Part shown: piece after piece, positions 12,189 through 22,958 of the stretch
Numbering within the stretch: the stretch's first letter is position 1
Layout: the number at the start of each line of letters is the position of its first letter
Source of the DNA: Gaertneriomyces semiglobifer
Taxonomy: Eukaryota; Chytridiomycota; Chytridiomycetes; Spizellomycetales; Spizellomycetaceae
Direction of reading: 5' to 3'
Length of the DNA stretch: 64,000 nt
NCBI GenBank assembly: GCA_025558075.1
Contig: JAHLKF010000033.1
Location: forward strand, 62,001-126,000
Translations under genes and position numbers: made by a program
The notes under the pieces: generated by a model
Database searches by the model: none
Seen by the model: the letters and a program-made list of their open reading frames with translations, nothing else
What the model was told of the DNA's origin: nothing

Positions 12189-13370
12189 TCATTCTTCTAG
12201 GCGGCGCTTCTTCTGAGCAGCCTCAATCTCATGCTCTGCGTGAATCTTCTTGGCGGTCCCTTTTGCCACCAACGAATCACTACCTAAAAGCTCTCCAACT
12301 CCAGATTCGACCGTCCCTACAATTTTTTCCAATGTGCCATGCAACACGGACGGTTTCGCCGGTATGATTTCCGCATTCAACAATGAATCGTCCACAATTT
12401 CTCCCGGACCGGTGTCGCCTTCCGTGGCCTCAGCTATTCTCTTGCGCTTGGATCGCGTTACGGGTCCTGCTTTCAAGAGTTCCGCGGGAGTTGGGCTTTT
12501 CGATTTACTCTGTAGGGACCAAAAGATATCAATAACAGTTACACAGTAATGCGATATTTGCAAAAATGGAACATACCGGTGATCGCTTTTGGTTTCTCTG
12601 CAGCTTCTCGAAATCTTCCATGGTCAGTGGCGGCGCGATTTCTTGCTCATGAACTACAGGCGCCTTGACAAATGTCTCTTTGATGGGTTGTGTCTCCTCA
12701 ACAATATGAGTTTTGTGAACCACCCTTTCGATCACGGGCTGGACCTCGGTAATGATCTTGGTGTGCACGACTTCATGGATAACAGGCTCTTTAAAGACCT
12801 ATTCCAAAGAGGGGAAAAACAAAACAAGGAAGTAAAAAAGGTCAGCCACTTGGAATCAACGCAAGGTGCCAAAAAGGTCGATTACCACAAGACCTATCCG
12901 GATGATTTTACCTTTTCATGCACGACCTGTGTCTGATGCGTTTCATCACAGAATGCTTCCGCCTGCGCTTCATATCTCGCGACATCATCCTCCTTGACTT
13001 TCTCCCTGTACCGATGTGTCTCCTCCGGCAGCTCCTTTGATTCCACGACTGGCGCTTCGTTGACCACGTCCAAGACCGGTTGAACTACTTGCTGGATCTC
13101 GGTATGGATTCTTTCCCGCTCAATGACAGGCTGAACTTCCTCGCGTTCGAGAGCGGCAACAGTCTCGTGAATGACGGCCTCTGGAAAAAAATCATCGCAT
13201 GTTAGAGATTGTTTCGAACAGTTATGTCACCCGCTCAAAGGTTTACCTTTCACATCTTTTTCTTCAGAAGGTGTTACAACAACTTTCTCGTCCGCGGCGG
13301 GAGGAGGTGGCCCTCCGTGGTAGTCGTACGTCGGTTCTACCGATCCTTCTTTAGTTGTTGCAGCTGTCAT
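12189..13370 (-). CDS. Charged repeat protein with CsbD-like C-terminus
   Basis: Four exons (13370-13247, 13180-12912, 12798-12577, 12509-12189) give a 311-aa hydrophilic protein. The middle repeats a loose unit of the type QPVIERE/THI, EPVIHEVVHTKII, QPVIERVVHKTHIVEE, as in LEA-like or fungal stress and allergen-annotated proteins. The C-terminus (VLHGTLEKIVGTVESGVGEL ... LVAKGTAKKIHAEHEIEAAQ) resembles the CsbD stress-response fold (GKVKE..GK.TGD..LEAEGK). A KRKR cluster at VTRSKRKRI could be a nuclear signal. A TATA-like box reads TATAAAAA on the minus strand (13498-13491), about 120 bases upstream. The function suggested is general stress protection; no partner is evident. Confidence 0.65.
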
Positions 13371-13860
13371 CTGGCCAGTAAGTATATATGCGAGGTAAAA
13401 GAGATATGTCTTATGTGAATGTTTCGATTGTCAATTCGCTATTAAGGAAGGAGGTTCCTTGCGCAGACGGAGCTGCGACTCCTTTGTTCCTTTTTATACG
13501 AGTATCCGTCATGAGGGATGAGATGGGGGTGCCTTACTCATGCATCACACTTCAGTGCCATACTCTCATCATCCGCGCGCGTCAGGTCCACATTATTATT
13601 CACGCTTAATGTGATGTCATCACAATTGTCGTGCGTCCAGCCTCATTGTCAGTCACAGCTAAGGTTTTTACACAAATTCGATTAAGAAAAAGGAATTGTC
13701 CGCTCCCAAAACCACCCGCACGAGGTTAACAGTAAGCGCACCAGCGCCACATCACAACCTGACGTGAAATGGAATCTACTGTACAATCTAGCCACATATA
13801 ACAAAAACCTATCGTACAATGAAACCGAATTTGTAAAATGCCAAGTCCTCCGAAAGCAAC
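13371..13860. promoter_or_regulatory. Promoter of CsbD-like gene; 3' end of Dis3L2-like gene
   Basis: 490 bases between two minus-strand genes. TATAAAAA on the minus strand at 13498-13491 marks the promoter of the CsbD-like gene. The rest (about 13620-13860) is probably the 5' end of that promoter and downstream flank of the RNase gene. No coding ORF supported. Confidence 0.45.
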
Positions 13861-16800
13861 TCACTCAGCGTCTTCATTGAACGCTGGGCAAGAAATTTCC
13901 ACTCCATAGGCTTTCATCTGCTGCGCATGGTATGCTTGCTCTGCGCCGGGGTACACGGCAAAAACTTTCAAGTCGGGGGGACTGGATGCCATGTCGGGCA
14001 CAATCCGCACCCATAATTTTTGGAAAATCCCTATCGTCTGCGTAACGGTTGACTCCTTGTCCAGGGTACGACGTTTAGAAGCATTCGTCTTCTTCTCAGG
14101 TTTAGAGCCGCGCTTTGGGGTTGCGTTTTGGTTGGCTTGATTCAATGCGGTGGAATCCGCATCGGATGCGTCGTCATTTCTATTGCCATTTAGATCATTA
14201 ACGGCCACAGGCTCTCCATTCCCATCTTCTTGCTTCTTCCAATACACCCTCAAAGACTTGATCTCGGACTTTTCCTCTTCACATCCAATAACCTCCCCGA
14301 GATCAATGGAATCCTCAATCCACACCCGCTTCTCCAATCCATACTTATCAATGAGCACATCAAAACTCCTCGTTCCAATAGCATACACCACTGCCTCGGT
14401 AACCACGCCCGGCAGCACTTTTTCACCACTGTGCAACCTGCGTTGTTCGCACAATCGCGCAAGGTATGCACACAAGAATAACCGCTGACTGGCCTCTTGC
14501 GCCGTCTTACTGGCGTCCTTTCGGTCATTACACTGTTTGGCAATCTGCATCACCTCATCGCTTTCGTACAGATCTTCCACCTGTCCTGCTAACGCTACAT
14601 CCAGCATTCGGTGGACAATCACATCACAATACCGGCGAATCGGTGATGTGAAATGTGTGTAGAGAGGAACATTCAGCGCATAGTGATGCCATTTCGGGAT
14701 TTCTAACTTTCCGGTACAAAAGTACTTGGCGCGCTGCATCGGCTTGATACACAACTGCTGCAACACTGTACGTTTCTCCTCACCAATGGCGTTGAACGAC
14801 TGTTGAAGTGTGGACGACGTGGACGGATCGAGGGAATACCCAAGCTGGGCAGCGAATGTGATGAACTCGTCCATGACCTTTTCTTTTGGGGGTCGGTGAT
14901 TCCGTAGTAGCGCACTCTCCGGATAGTGTTTAGCGATCTTGGCAGCTACTGCCATGTTGGCCAACAACATGAACTCCTCGATCAGCCGATTACTATCCTT
15001 CAGTTCATATACGCCTGTGTCGACAGGGTTTCCGTAATCATCAATAGCAAACCAAAGCTTTGGACTGTTCATCGACAAAGCGCCCTGATCGAACCGACGT
15101 TGTCGCATCATCTTACTGAACTCGTACAGTCTCAGGGTATCACTCTTAATATCTTCGATGTCAGTCGTACCATACAGCTCGACTTCTGGCAGCCCGCTCC
15201 AATCAGAGTTCTCAATCAACCGTTGAGCATGGTCGTAACTCAGCTTGGCACACGATCGGATGATGCTTCTCCCAAACCACGGAGTTTCCAGTATCTGCGC
15301 TCGCGCATCCATCTTCCACATCACCGAAAACGCCAACCTTTCCACACCAGGGTTCAAACTACACAAGTCCTCACACAACGTCCTCGGAAGCATCGGAATG
15401 GCTTTCTGCACCAAATAAATAGTCGTCGCACGATGTCTCGCTTCCTTATCCAGTGCCGAACCGGCCGGGACAAAGTATGACACATCAGCAATGTGCACAC
15501 CCACTTCAAACGTCCCATCCGGCAGCGGCTTGACGGATACTGCATCGTCCAAATCGCGTGCGGTTTGCGGGTCAATGGAAAAGATGCGTTCCTCTCGCAG
15601 ATCTCGCCGCTTGACGTACTCTTCTGCTGGAATCTTCCATGGGATTTCTGGTAAGCAAGCCAGAACCTCATCCGAAAATTCGTTCCAGTCAATTCCCGCA
15701 TCAGTTAAAAGTGCTTCTGTTTCAATAGGAATTTCACCCATCTGTCCTAGTGTCCCAGTAACAACTCCGAACGGATGTTGAGAAGTGGCGGGCCATTTAC
15801 CACTGGTGGCTTTAAACAAGATCCTAGAGTAAGCTACTGGATCTTGCAGAAACTCTTTGGGAACGTGTTCGACCGGAATCGCAATCAACGGGACTCTTTT
15901 ATCCGTCGGCTTAAACCAGATGATGGTCGGAGCACGGTCGCGGTTCCCGTTGCCACTTGCACTGGTTCCAGATCCGTTCCAATTGCGTCGCCGGTCTCCA
16001 ACTGATCCTTGTAATGTACCGGCAAACGACCGATTCTGGCCGCGTTCAATCACAGCCACGACCTTGCCATAAATGCGCTTCTCCTCGGCCGCCTTTTCAA
16101 CGGGATTCACAGGCTCATCTTCCTCATCCTCCTCATCTTCGTCATCTTCCATAGCCGTATCCGTCACATCACACTTGGCCTGTCGGGCATCACTCTGTTG
16201 CTTCTTCTTCTCTCGTCGAAAGCGTTCGCCTTCCATGGACATCATCAACTCTGTACCCTCCAGTAATCTGACGGCAACAACATCGCCTTCAAAAGCTCTA
16301 TTCCGGTATTTGGTGCCGGAAATATAAATATCCTGACCACTGTCGTCCGCTGTAATGTAAGCATCATTTCGATTACGTCTGCTGATTCGTACCGAGCCCT
16401 GCTTCAATGTTCCGTTCGCCAGGCCATCCTTCACTTCTTCAAATGACATATACTCCTCGTACAGCAACGCACGCGGTGTGCGTGGTGTGTTGGGCGTTCC
16501 ATTTGCAGTATCTCTAGCAGGAGTCCATAAACGCTTACCCAGTTGGGCAGAGCTATCCCCCGTACCAGAGCCAGGCCTTCTTTGCCTCCAGTCACCTCCA
16601 GATTGACCACGACCTTGCTGCGGTGTATGCTGTCCCACCGGCGCACTCGCAGGGCGGTGGTCTTGATTCTGATGTTGCTGTCGCCATGAGCCAACGGGTG
16701 TCGGTGTGCTTTCCTTCACGGACTTAGCCTGATACTGTCGCGATTGGGAACCCGCATACTCCGATAGGTGATGGCTTCGATGATCGGCCGAGCCGCGTCG

Positions 16801-17868
16801 ACCCGACCTAGGCGTGCGTGGTGCGCGAGAGTGTGAATCCTGATGCCGTTGCGTACGCTCCATCTGGTAGTCACCGTAACCCTCTGGCTTGCCGAATGCC
16901 GCAAATGACTTGGCCTTGCGTACCTCATGTCGACTGTGCAATGATTTTCCTGAAGGAGTAGGGTGCATCATTTGTTCAAAGTCCACTACTTCCTCTTCAC
17001 CCTCCGATTCCTTCTTTGCTTTCCTAGCACTGGTCGACGCACTCTGATCTGATAAACTCAAAGTCGCCAATTCCTTCATCACACGGTTGATGCGATCTAC
17101 CACCGCACCATTTTGCCGACTATGGCCTCTATCCTTCTTCCCACTCTTTCCACCCCAGGTGTCCGGTGCATTTTGGGTTATTGGTTGGGGTATCACGCGA
17201 TTCTCCTCCGCTTTTCCTGCAGCGGATGACTGAGGGCCAGTAGAAACCTGCTTGGCATCACGACGAATGGCGCCCACTATGTCCGCTTTCACCGGTTTCG
17301 GTATCACCCGAGCCTGCTCCTTGTTCTTTCCTTTAGCCGACTCCACAGGCAGCGTATTCCCCGCAAGAGATGTCGGATGAGCCCCGGGGCTCCGTGACAC
17401 TGAAATCACCAGACCAGATGGAAGTGTTCTTGTTTCCTGATCGTCCTTGTCCTTATCAGCGCCCTTTCCTGTCTGCATCTTTGCCTCTGCCTTGTCCATG
17501 CTATTTATCTTTTGCGGCTTACGTTTCGTACGTGTAGTAGTTGTAGCGTCCCCAAAAACACTCGATGCATTTGTCACAGCGTCGGCTACCGCTTCCTTAG
17601 ATTCCTGTGCCGCCGGCCCGTTTCCTTGCTCACGCAGCTGCTTCGACCGCTTCCGTCGTACCACCTTGGGTTGCTGGCTCTCCTTCTGCTCGCTCACATC
17701 CTCCCCAACATTCCTCATCTTCTTTGCGTCACCCTCGGTTGGCGGGACAATTACCACCGACTTGCTCTTCTTCTTCTTCTGCCCTTTTGCTACAGTCCCG
17801 ACCATACCACCTTCCACACCGTCTACTCCTGTCCGGTTCCCATTCTCAAAGTGTGGATCATCGTCCAT
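13861..17868 (-). CDS. Dis3L2/Ssd1-type RNase II family protein
   Basis: Single-exon gene, 1335 aa. Exoribonuclease family RNB, Dis3L2/Ssd1 branch: no PIN domain. Order: a disordered N-terminus of about 470 residues rich in Lys, Gln, Ser and Gly; cold-shock-like domains beginning near residue 475 (MSFEEVKDGL ... DAYITADDSGQDIYI); an acidic insertion (EDDEDEEDEEDE) near 570; the RNB domain from about 760; and an S1-like domain near 1130-1220. The RNB active-site loop reads SIDPQTARDLDDAV with all four aspartates present, so catalysis looks possible, unlike budding-yeast Ssd1. The long N-terminus suggests mRNA-binding or granule regulation. The C-terminus ends EISCPAFNEDAE. Confidence 0.85.
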   Translation of the reverse strand: MDDDPHFENGNRTGVDGVEGGMVGTVAKGQKKKKSKSVVIVPPTEGDAKKMRNVGEDVSEQKESQQPKVVRRKRSKQLREQGNGPAAQESKEAVADAVTNASSVFGDATTTTRTKRKPQKINSMDKAEAKMQTGKGADKDKDDQETRTLPSGLVISVSRSPGAHPTSLAGNTLPVESAKGKNKEQARVIPKPVKADIVGAIRRDAKQVSTGPQSSAAGKAEENRVIPQPITQNAPDTWGGKSGKKDRGHSRQNGAVVDRINRVMKELATLSLSDQSASTSARKAKKESEGEEEVVDFEQMMHPTPSGKSLHSRHEVRKAKSFAAFGKPEGYGDYQMERTQRHQDSHSRAPRTPRSGRRGSADHRSHHLSEYAGSQSRQYQAKSVKESTPTPVGSWRQQHQNQDHRPASAPVGQHTPQQGRGQSGGDWRQRRPGSGTGDSSAQLGKRLWTPARDTANGTPNTPRTPRALLYEEYMSFEEVKDGLANGTLKQGSVRISRRNRNDAYITADDSGQDIYISGTKYRNRAFEGDVVAVRLLEGTELMMSMEGERFRREKKKQQSDARQAKCDVTDTAMEDDEDEEDEEDEPVNPVEKAAEEKRIYGKVVAVIERGQNRSFAGTLQGSVGDRRRNWNGSGTSASGNGNRDRAPTIIWFKPTDKRVPLIAIPVEHVPKEFLQDPVAYSRILFKATSGKWPATSQHPFGVVTGTLGQMGEIPIETEALLTDAGIDWNEFSDEVLACLPEIPWKIPAEEYVKRRDLREERIFSIDPQTARDLDDAVSVKPLPDGTFEVGVHIADVSYFVPAGSALDKEARHRATTIYLVQKAIPMLPRTLCEDLCSLNPGVERLAFSVMWKMDARAQILETPWFGRSIIRSCAKLSYDHAQRLIENSDWSGLPEVELYGTTDIEDIKSDTLRLYEFSKMMRQRRFDQGALSMNSPKLWFAIDDYGNPVDTGVYELKDSNRLIEEFMLLANMAVAAKIAKHYPESALLRNHRPPKEKVMDEFITFAAQLGYSLDPSTSSTLQQSFNAIGEEKRTVLQQLCIKPMQRAKYFCTGKLEIPKWHHYALNVPLYTHFTSPIRRYCDVIVHRMLDVALAGQVEDLYESDEVMQIAKQCNDRKDASKTAQEASQRLFLCAYLARLCEQRRLHSGEKVLPGVVTEAVVYAIGTRSFDVLIDKYGLEKRVWIEDSIDLGEVIGCEEEKSEIKSLRVYWKKQEDGNGEPVAVNDLNGNRNDDASDADSTALNQANQNATPKRGSKPEKKTNASKRRTLDKESTVTQTIGIFQKLWVRIVPDMASSPPDLKVFAVYPGAEQAYHAQQMKAYGVEISCPAFNEDAE

Positions 17869-18159
17869 GGTATCGTTTTGATGAGACCCACAAAGTGGGT
17901 TACGGGGTAATGATGAATGCGGGAACTATGCACAAAAATGAACCGACCGAGAAAAGGAACTACCGACGAGCTCTAATCTACAAAGGGTGTCTAACTGATG
18001 GAATGGATGCACTTGCTGCCTTTCCCACCAAACAACGCGATCGCCCATGTCCGTCGGCAGTGTTAGGGGTAACATAAAGTAAATGGACGTGCAAGCCACT
18101 CAAACGCGGTGCGATCTGCTTTCGGTTGATATTTACAAGATGAGATTTGAGTAAAAAGT

Positions 18160-19749
18160 TCAAACCTCGCCTGCCTGTTTCCCCACCAGCCCATACAGCA
18201 GGTCAATCTCTCGTTTCCACATCGCACCCCCCTCTTTGTCAGGTGTCTCCAACACCATCGGAACCCCATTGAATCTGTCGTCATTCATCAAACACCGAAA
18301 CCCTTCCAACCCGATGTACCCCTTTCCAATACTCTCATGTCGATCCTTCTTGGCTCCCAAGTCAACCTTGGAGTCATTGAGATGGACGGCCTTGAGGTAC
18401 TCGAACCCAATGACACGGCCAAACTCTGACATGGTCGCATCATACGCAGCTTGTGTGCGCATATCATAGCCTGATGCAAACATGTGGCACGTGTCCAGAC
18501 AGACGCCGACTCGTTGCTTATCCTCCACACCGTCTATCATTGCTCGCAGTTCTTCAAACCGACATCCAAGGGTGTTACCCTGCCCAGCACAATTCTCGAT
18601 CAAAATCGTGATGAACTGCGTCTCACGATGCGCCCGATTGATGGCTTCAGCAACGCGACGGATCCCATCTTCCCTACTCCCTCCCAACGCACTCCCTGGA
18701 TGGAAATTATACATTCCGATCCCGACACTCTCACACCGCGTCAACTCATCCAAAAACGCCTCGTACGCTTTCTCCGATTTTTCCGCATCCCCATTGGCAA
18801 GGTTGATCAGATAACTTCCGTGCGGCACGACATGCTTGCGAATATCGTACGCACTCATCTCTACCGCTCTGCCAAACGCCGTGCGGTGGGTCTCCAGCAT
18901 GGGAGGAGACGTCCATTTCCGTTGCGACCGAATGAACAAGGCAATCGCAGCCGCTCCAATGTCGACACCGTTCACTATGGCATTGTAACAACCGCCGCTG
19001 GCGCTAACATGTGCACCGACGTACTTTCCAGTGCTCCGCGCGCGGGACCACAGAGCTGTGGTGTTCATGGGCTGAAGGATAATTTCCTTTTCTTTAGGTT
19101 TGGAACGAGCAGTACTGGTCGTCTGAACGTCTTTGTCTGCATCATCATCCTCCTCGTCTTTTGCATCCGCCGCTTTCGTCGCACAGTCACAGGCTTCCTC
19201 CTCTTCGCACTCATGTGCTACGCTAACTGCCTCGCTTTTCGTTTTCGTTACACGAGTAGTGGTACTCGTCGTCCTTGCCGTGCGTTTCTTCACCGGCTTT
19301 TTCTCTACATCCTCCCCATTTTCACTTTTTGGCGGATGCCGTTTCGCCCTGGTCGGCTTCACCGCTTTCGTCTCTTCGTTAATATGGGTATCCACCGCTT
19401 CTTGCTTGTAAGAGGACGCCCTTATCGTTCGTGTACTCCGCCGAAGTGAACTCGTCGGCCCACTCTGAATATCTATATCACTCGCCTCCACAGTCTCGCC
19501 AGAAACAGAAACATTTTCTGAATCAGCAGTGGTTTCTACTTCCTGCTTGATCTCCGATACTGCTCCGATGGTTGTATCGAGTCTCCGCCTTTTGCTGCTG
19601 CCTGCAGCAGTGGCATCATCGCCCACGTTGGTCGATACTCGCTTGGCTAATAATGTCATGACGATCCTACCAGAATGAAGAATTGCAGATGGACCAAGCG
19701 AAGCTTTGTTGCACTGCCAAAATAATTCAGCAAAAAATCGCCTGCGCAT
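18160..19749 (-). CDS. APN1: Endonuclease IV (AP endonuclease APN1)
   Basis: Zn-dependent AP endonuclease of the Nfo/APN1 family, which cuts 5' to abasic sites in base-excision repair. Single exon, 529 aa from the first ATG (19749); a second in-frame ATG at 19659 gives 499 aa with a Lys/Arg-rich nuclear-looking N-terminus (SSKRRRLD). The longer form begins MRRRFFAELFWQC and could target mitochondria, so dual starts are plausible. The first 220 residues are low-complexity and charged. The TIM barrel starts at GKYVGAHVSASGG and includes the metal ligands in FHPGS, LIENCAGQG, CLDTCHMFASGYD, AVHLNDSK, DRHESIGKG and VLETP; all are intact. Confidence 0.93.
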   Translation of the reverse strand: MRRRFFAELFWQCNKASLGPSAILHSGRIVMTLLAKRVSTNVGDDATAAGSSKRRRLDTTIGAVSEIKQEVETTADSENVSVSGETVEASDIDIQSGPTSSLRRSTRTIRASSYKQEAVDTHINEETKAVKPTRAKRHPPKSENGEDVEKKPVKKRTARTTSTTTRVTKTKSEAVSVAHECEEEEACDCATKAADAKDEEDDDADKDVQTTSTARSKPKEKEIILQPMNTTALWSRARSTGKYVGAHVSASGGCYNAIVNGVDIGAAAIALFIRSQRKWTSPPMLETHRTAFGRAVEMSAYDIRKHVVPHGSYLINLANGDAEKSEKAYEAFLDELTRCESVGIGMYNFHPGSALGGSREDGIRRVAEAINRAHRETQFITILIENCAGQGNTLGCRFEELRAMIDGVEDKQRVGVCLDTCHMFASGYDMRTQAAYDATMSEFGRVIGFEYLKAVHLNDSKVDLGAKKDRHESIGKGYIGLEGFRCLMNDDRFNGVPMVLETPDKEGGAMWKREIDLLYGLVGKQAGEV

Positions 19750-20158
19750 TCAAGGTTTCTTCACAAAAATGCGTTTTCCACGCTACAAACGCGTGGGCAG
19801 CAATTGACTGTCAACTGCCAACCGGACAGCAATTTGAAAGAACTTATGTATTACCTCTGGCACGTTTGCGTAAGAGTGCACGCTTTCCCTTCACTTGTAT
19901 TATACAAAAATAAAAAACTCCACACGATAAGGCGTAAATAGATACAGGACAAAAGGGGTTTGTGGAAACAGAGAGCGACAGAACAGCACAGGGAGACACA
20001 CATCCAAAGGTTCGCACTCATCTAAAGAACTAACACCATATGCGGTCGGGTCTGGCCGCGCCTCGCGTCTCGTCTAGCAGAAAAGCAACCGTCCCAAAAG
20101 AAAATCATATCGACACAGTTCAGCAGCGAGGGTATTGTGAGAAGCGCCGGGCGCGGAC
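19750..20158. other. Intergenic, APN1 5' flank and SAHH 3' flank
   Basis: 409 bases between two minus-strand genes; expected to hold the APN1 promoter and the SAHH 3' UTR. No coding feature or clear TATA seen. Confidence 0.4.
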
Positions 20159-21583
20159 CTAGTAACGGTAGTGGCTAGGCTTGTAAGGACCTTCGTGGGG
20201 AATACCGAGGTACTTGGACTGGACCTCAGACATCCTGGTGAGCTTGACACCGAGCTTCTCGAGGTGAGCGGCAGCGACCTCCTCGTCGAGCTTCTTGGGC
20301 AAGAGGTGAACACCAATGGGGTAGGAAGAGTTGTCGGTCCAGAGGGCAATCTGGGCAAGGACCTGGTTGGAGAAAGAGTTGGACATGACAAAGGACGGGT
20401 GACCAGTGGCGCATCCAAGGTTGACAAGACGGCCCTCGGCCAACAGGATAATGTGACGGCCGTTCTTGAGCTCAAAGCGGTCGACCTGGGGTTTGATGTT
20501 GACCTTCTTGACGGCGTTGGTCTTCAACCAGGCAACGTCGATTTCAATGTCAAAGTGGCCAATGTTGCAGACGATAGAGTCGTCCTTCATCTGGCTAAAG
20601 TGCTCGCCAGTGATAATGTCACGGCATCCGGTGGTGGTGACAAAGATGTTTCCTTCCTTGACAGCCTCCTCCATGGTGGTCACCTCGTAACCCTCCATGG
20701 CAGCCTGGAGAGCGTTGATGGGGTCGATTTCAGTGACAATGACACGGGCACCCATACCCTTGAGAGCGGCGGCACAACCCTTGCCGACATCACCGTAACC
20801 GGCGACAACACCAATCTTTCCGGCGATCATGACATCGGTGGCGCGCTTGATACCGTCAATGAGGGACTCGCGGCAACCGTACAAGTTGTCGAACTTGGAC
20901 TTTGTGACGGAGTCGTTGACGTTGATGGCGGGGATCTTGAGCTTGTTGTCCTTGAGCATCTTGTAGAGGTTGTGGACACCGGTGGTGGTCTCTTCCGAGA
21001 CACCCTTGATGCCGGGCAAGAGCTCGGGGTATTTCTCGTGGACCAAGAGGGTGAGGTCACCACCGTCGTCGAGAATCATGTTGGGCTGCTGGCCATCCTT
21101 GAAGGACTTGAGCTGTTGTTCAAGACACCACTCGTACTCCTCATCAGTCTCACCCTTCCAGGCAAAGACGGGGATTCCGGCAGCCGCCATGGCTGCAGCT
21201 GCATGATCCTGAGTCGAAAAAATGTTACATGACGTCCAAGAAATCTGAGCCCCGAGGTGGATGAGGGTTTCCATAAGGACGGCGGTCTGGATGGTCATGT
21301 GAAGACAACCAGCGATGCGCGCGCCGGCAAGAGGCTTAGATTTGCCGTACTTCTCACGGAGGAACATGAGACCAGGCATCTCATTCTCAGCGATCTCGAT
21401 CTCCTTGCGACCGAAGTCGGCAAGAGTAATATCGGCTAGAAAAAAACAAAAAAGCGCCAGATTAGCGAACTTGATCGTGTGTACTACATATGGATGCGAT
21501 CGAGGGCCATCTCATAAAAGAGGGCAACAATCCTATCTATGTCGTGCGACAGTATACTCACCAACTTTGTAGTTGTGAACCAT
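20159..21583 (-). CDS. S-adenosylhomocysteinase (SAHH)
   Basis: Reversible hydrolysis of S-adenosylhomocysteine to adenosine and homocysteine, clearing the product inhibitor of methyltransferases. Exons 21583-21562 (MVHNYKV) and 21435-20159, total 432 aa, a standard length. Hallmarks: [32 protein letters not shown], the NAD-binding [15 protein letters not shown] followed by [18 protein letters not shown], and the C-terminal KPSHYRY that reaches the neighbouring subunit's NAD site. A minus-strand TATAAAAGGG (21686-21677) lies about 95 bases before the ATG. Strong codon bias leaves long open antisense frames over this gene; these are shadows. Confidence 0.96.
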
Positions 21584-22958
21584 GTTGACTATGTGTGTGT
21601 TTATGTGTTTGTTATGTGAGAGAGAGATGAAATGTTCCTGGCTGCCGGCGGAGGGGGGGATTACTTGTGTGTGTGTCCCTTTTATACCTGCGTTGCGGGT
21701 GCGGACGGTTGCTATGGGCGGATGGGGTCCTGGGGCGAGTGAGTGTGTCTTTTGCGGTTTAGTTCAATTCAGTTATTGGGTGTTTAATTTTAATGGGTGT
21801 GCGTGGGGGAGGGATTTTTAATTATTGTGAGTGATAAGGAAGGGACATAGTAAAGCAGTAGTCCTCCCGCAAAGGATCATGTAAAAATAGACCCAACTTA
21901 TCATGGTTTGAATAGTAGCGCCATCGTACGGTAATAATAGCAAGCAATGGAGACACCCAACCGGAAGGCCCAAAATGAAGGAAAAGAAAAAAAAAGGAGA
22001 CACTCTCACAAGGAAGCCGCCCGCTGGCCAAATGCACACACCCCCAAAATAACCAGAGTTTAAAAACAGATGTTGGGGGAACAGGTACGGCTTATCGCTT
22101 TCGGCTGTGCATGTGATTACATGTGATAGCACATGCACTGTACACGTGTCAGTCTAAGCGATAAGGAGTTCGAGGGATTGCAGTCTGTAATATGAAGCGG
22201 CGGGACTACTGGAATCCATCAGACCGATAGCATGAAAGCATGTATACTGTACTGAGCAGCCAGCCATGATGCGAATGAACAGAATAACTGGTGTACAAGG
22301 TTTGCTTGATCTATGCAGTATCGTCGGAGAACTTCCTTGTAAGTCCCCCCCAGCACTTCAAAGGACCTATTCATGAGCATTAGCGCGCAACAATTAGCCC
22401 TGGTCCCTATTCAATTCGCTTGTTCGTATAGGCATGAGAGGGGGTGGGATGTGCGTAATATAATGCAAATGCTAACAATAGCAACGTCGTTCCCCATTGT
22501 GTTGTGCGTTGTTTTGAAATCTCCCAAAAGTGTTACTAGTATAACGTACGCTCTCGCAAAAGCGCCAGGAACGCCGCCGGCAAACTGCGACCTGCTCCAC
22601 GCTCATCTTCACCGCACACACTCTGCAAAACAGGCGGGTTTTTTGTGGCAACTTGGAGCTAGAGACTTCAATAGCTCTATATACACATGCTCAGTACCTA
22701 TTAGACTACCTTGTATTGAGGAACTCGCATTATCTTCCGAGATCCTCTCCGCCAGCCTCGCCCCTCACTACTGATCATAACGCTGGGGTATCAAGTCGCC
22801 TCGAAAACCCCCAGTCTGCGTCCTTGCGTTACGCCGGCCTCGTTCCCATCGCGTTGAACAGACTCACCTGGTTTTTTTGCGGGTCTGGAGGATTTGGCGC
22901 GAGGAAAACGGCACCTGGGTTCTATTCGTAAAAGAAGAGCGGAGGATTGCTTTGCCAC
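21584..22958. promoter_or_regulatory. Divergent promoter region, SAHH / C2H2 factor
   Basis: 1375 bases between divergent starts. The SAHH core promoter with TATAAAAGGG is at 21677-21686 on the minus strand, beside TG-rich runs (21590-21680). The plus-side 800 bases probably contain the promoter and 5' UTR of the zinc-finger gene. I find no convincing gene inside. Confidence 0.45.

Noticed and set aside
20171..21232. 353-codon plus-strand ORF across the SAHH gene
   Set aside because: It lies entirely antisense to a highly conserved SAHH exon; its Gly/Val/Asp-rich translation is the mirror of biased codons, not a gene.
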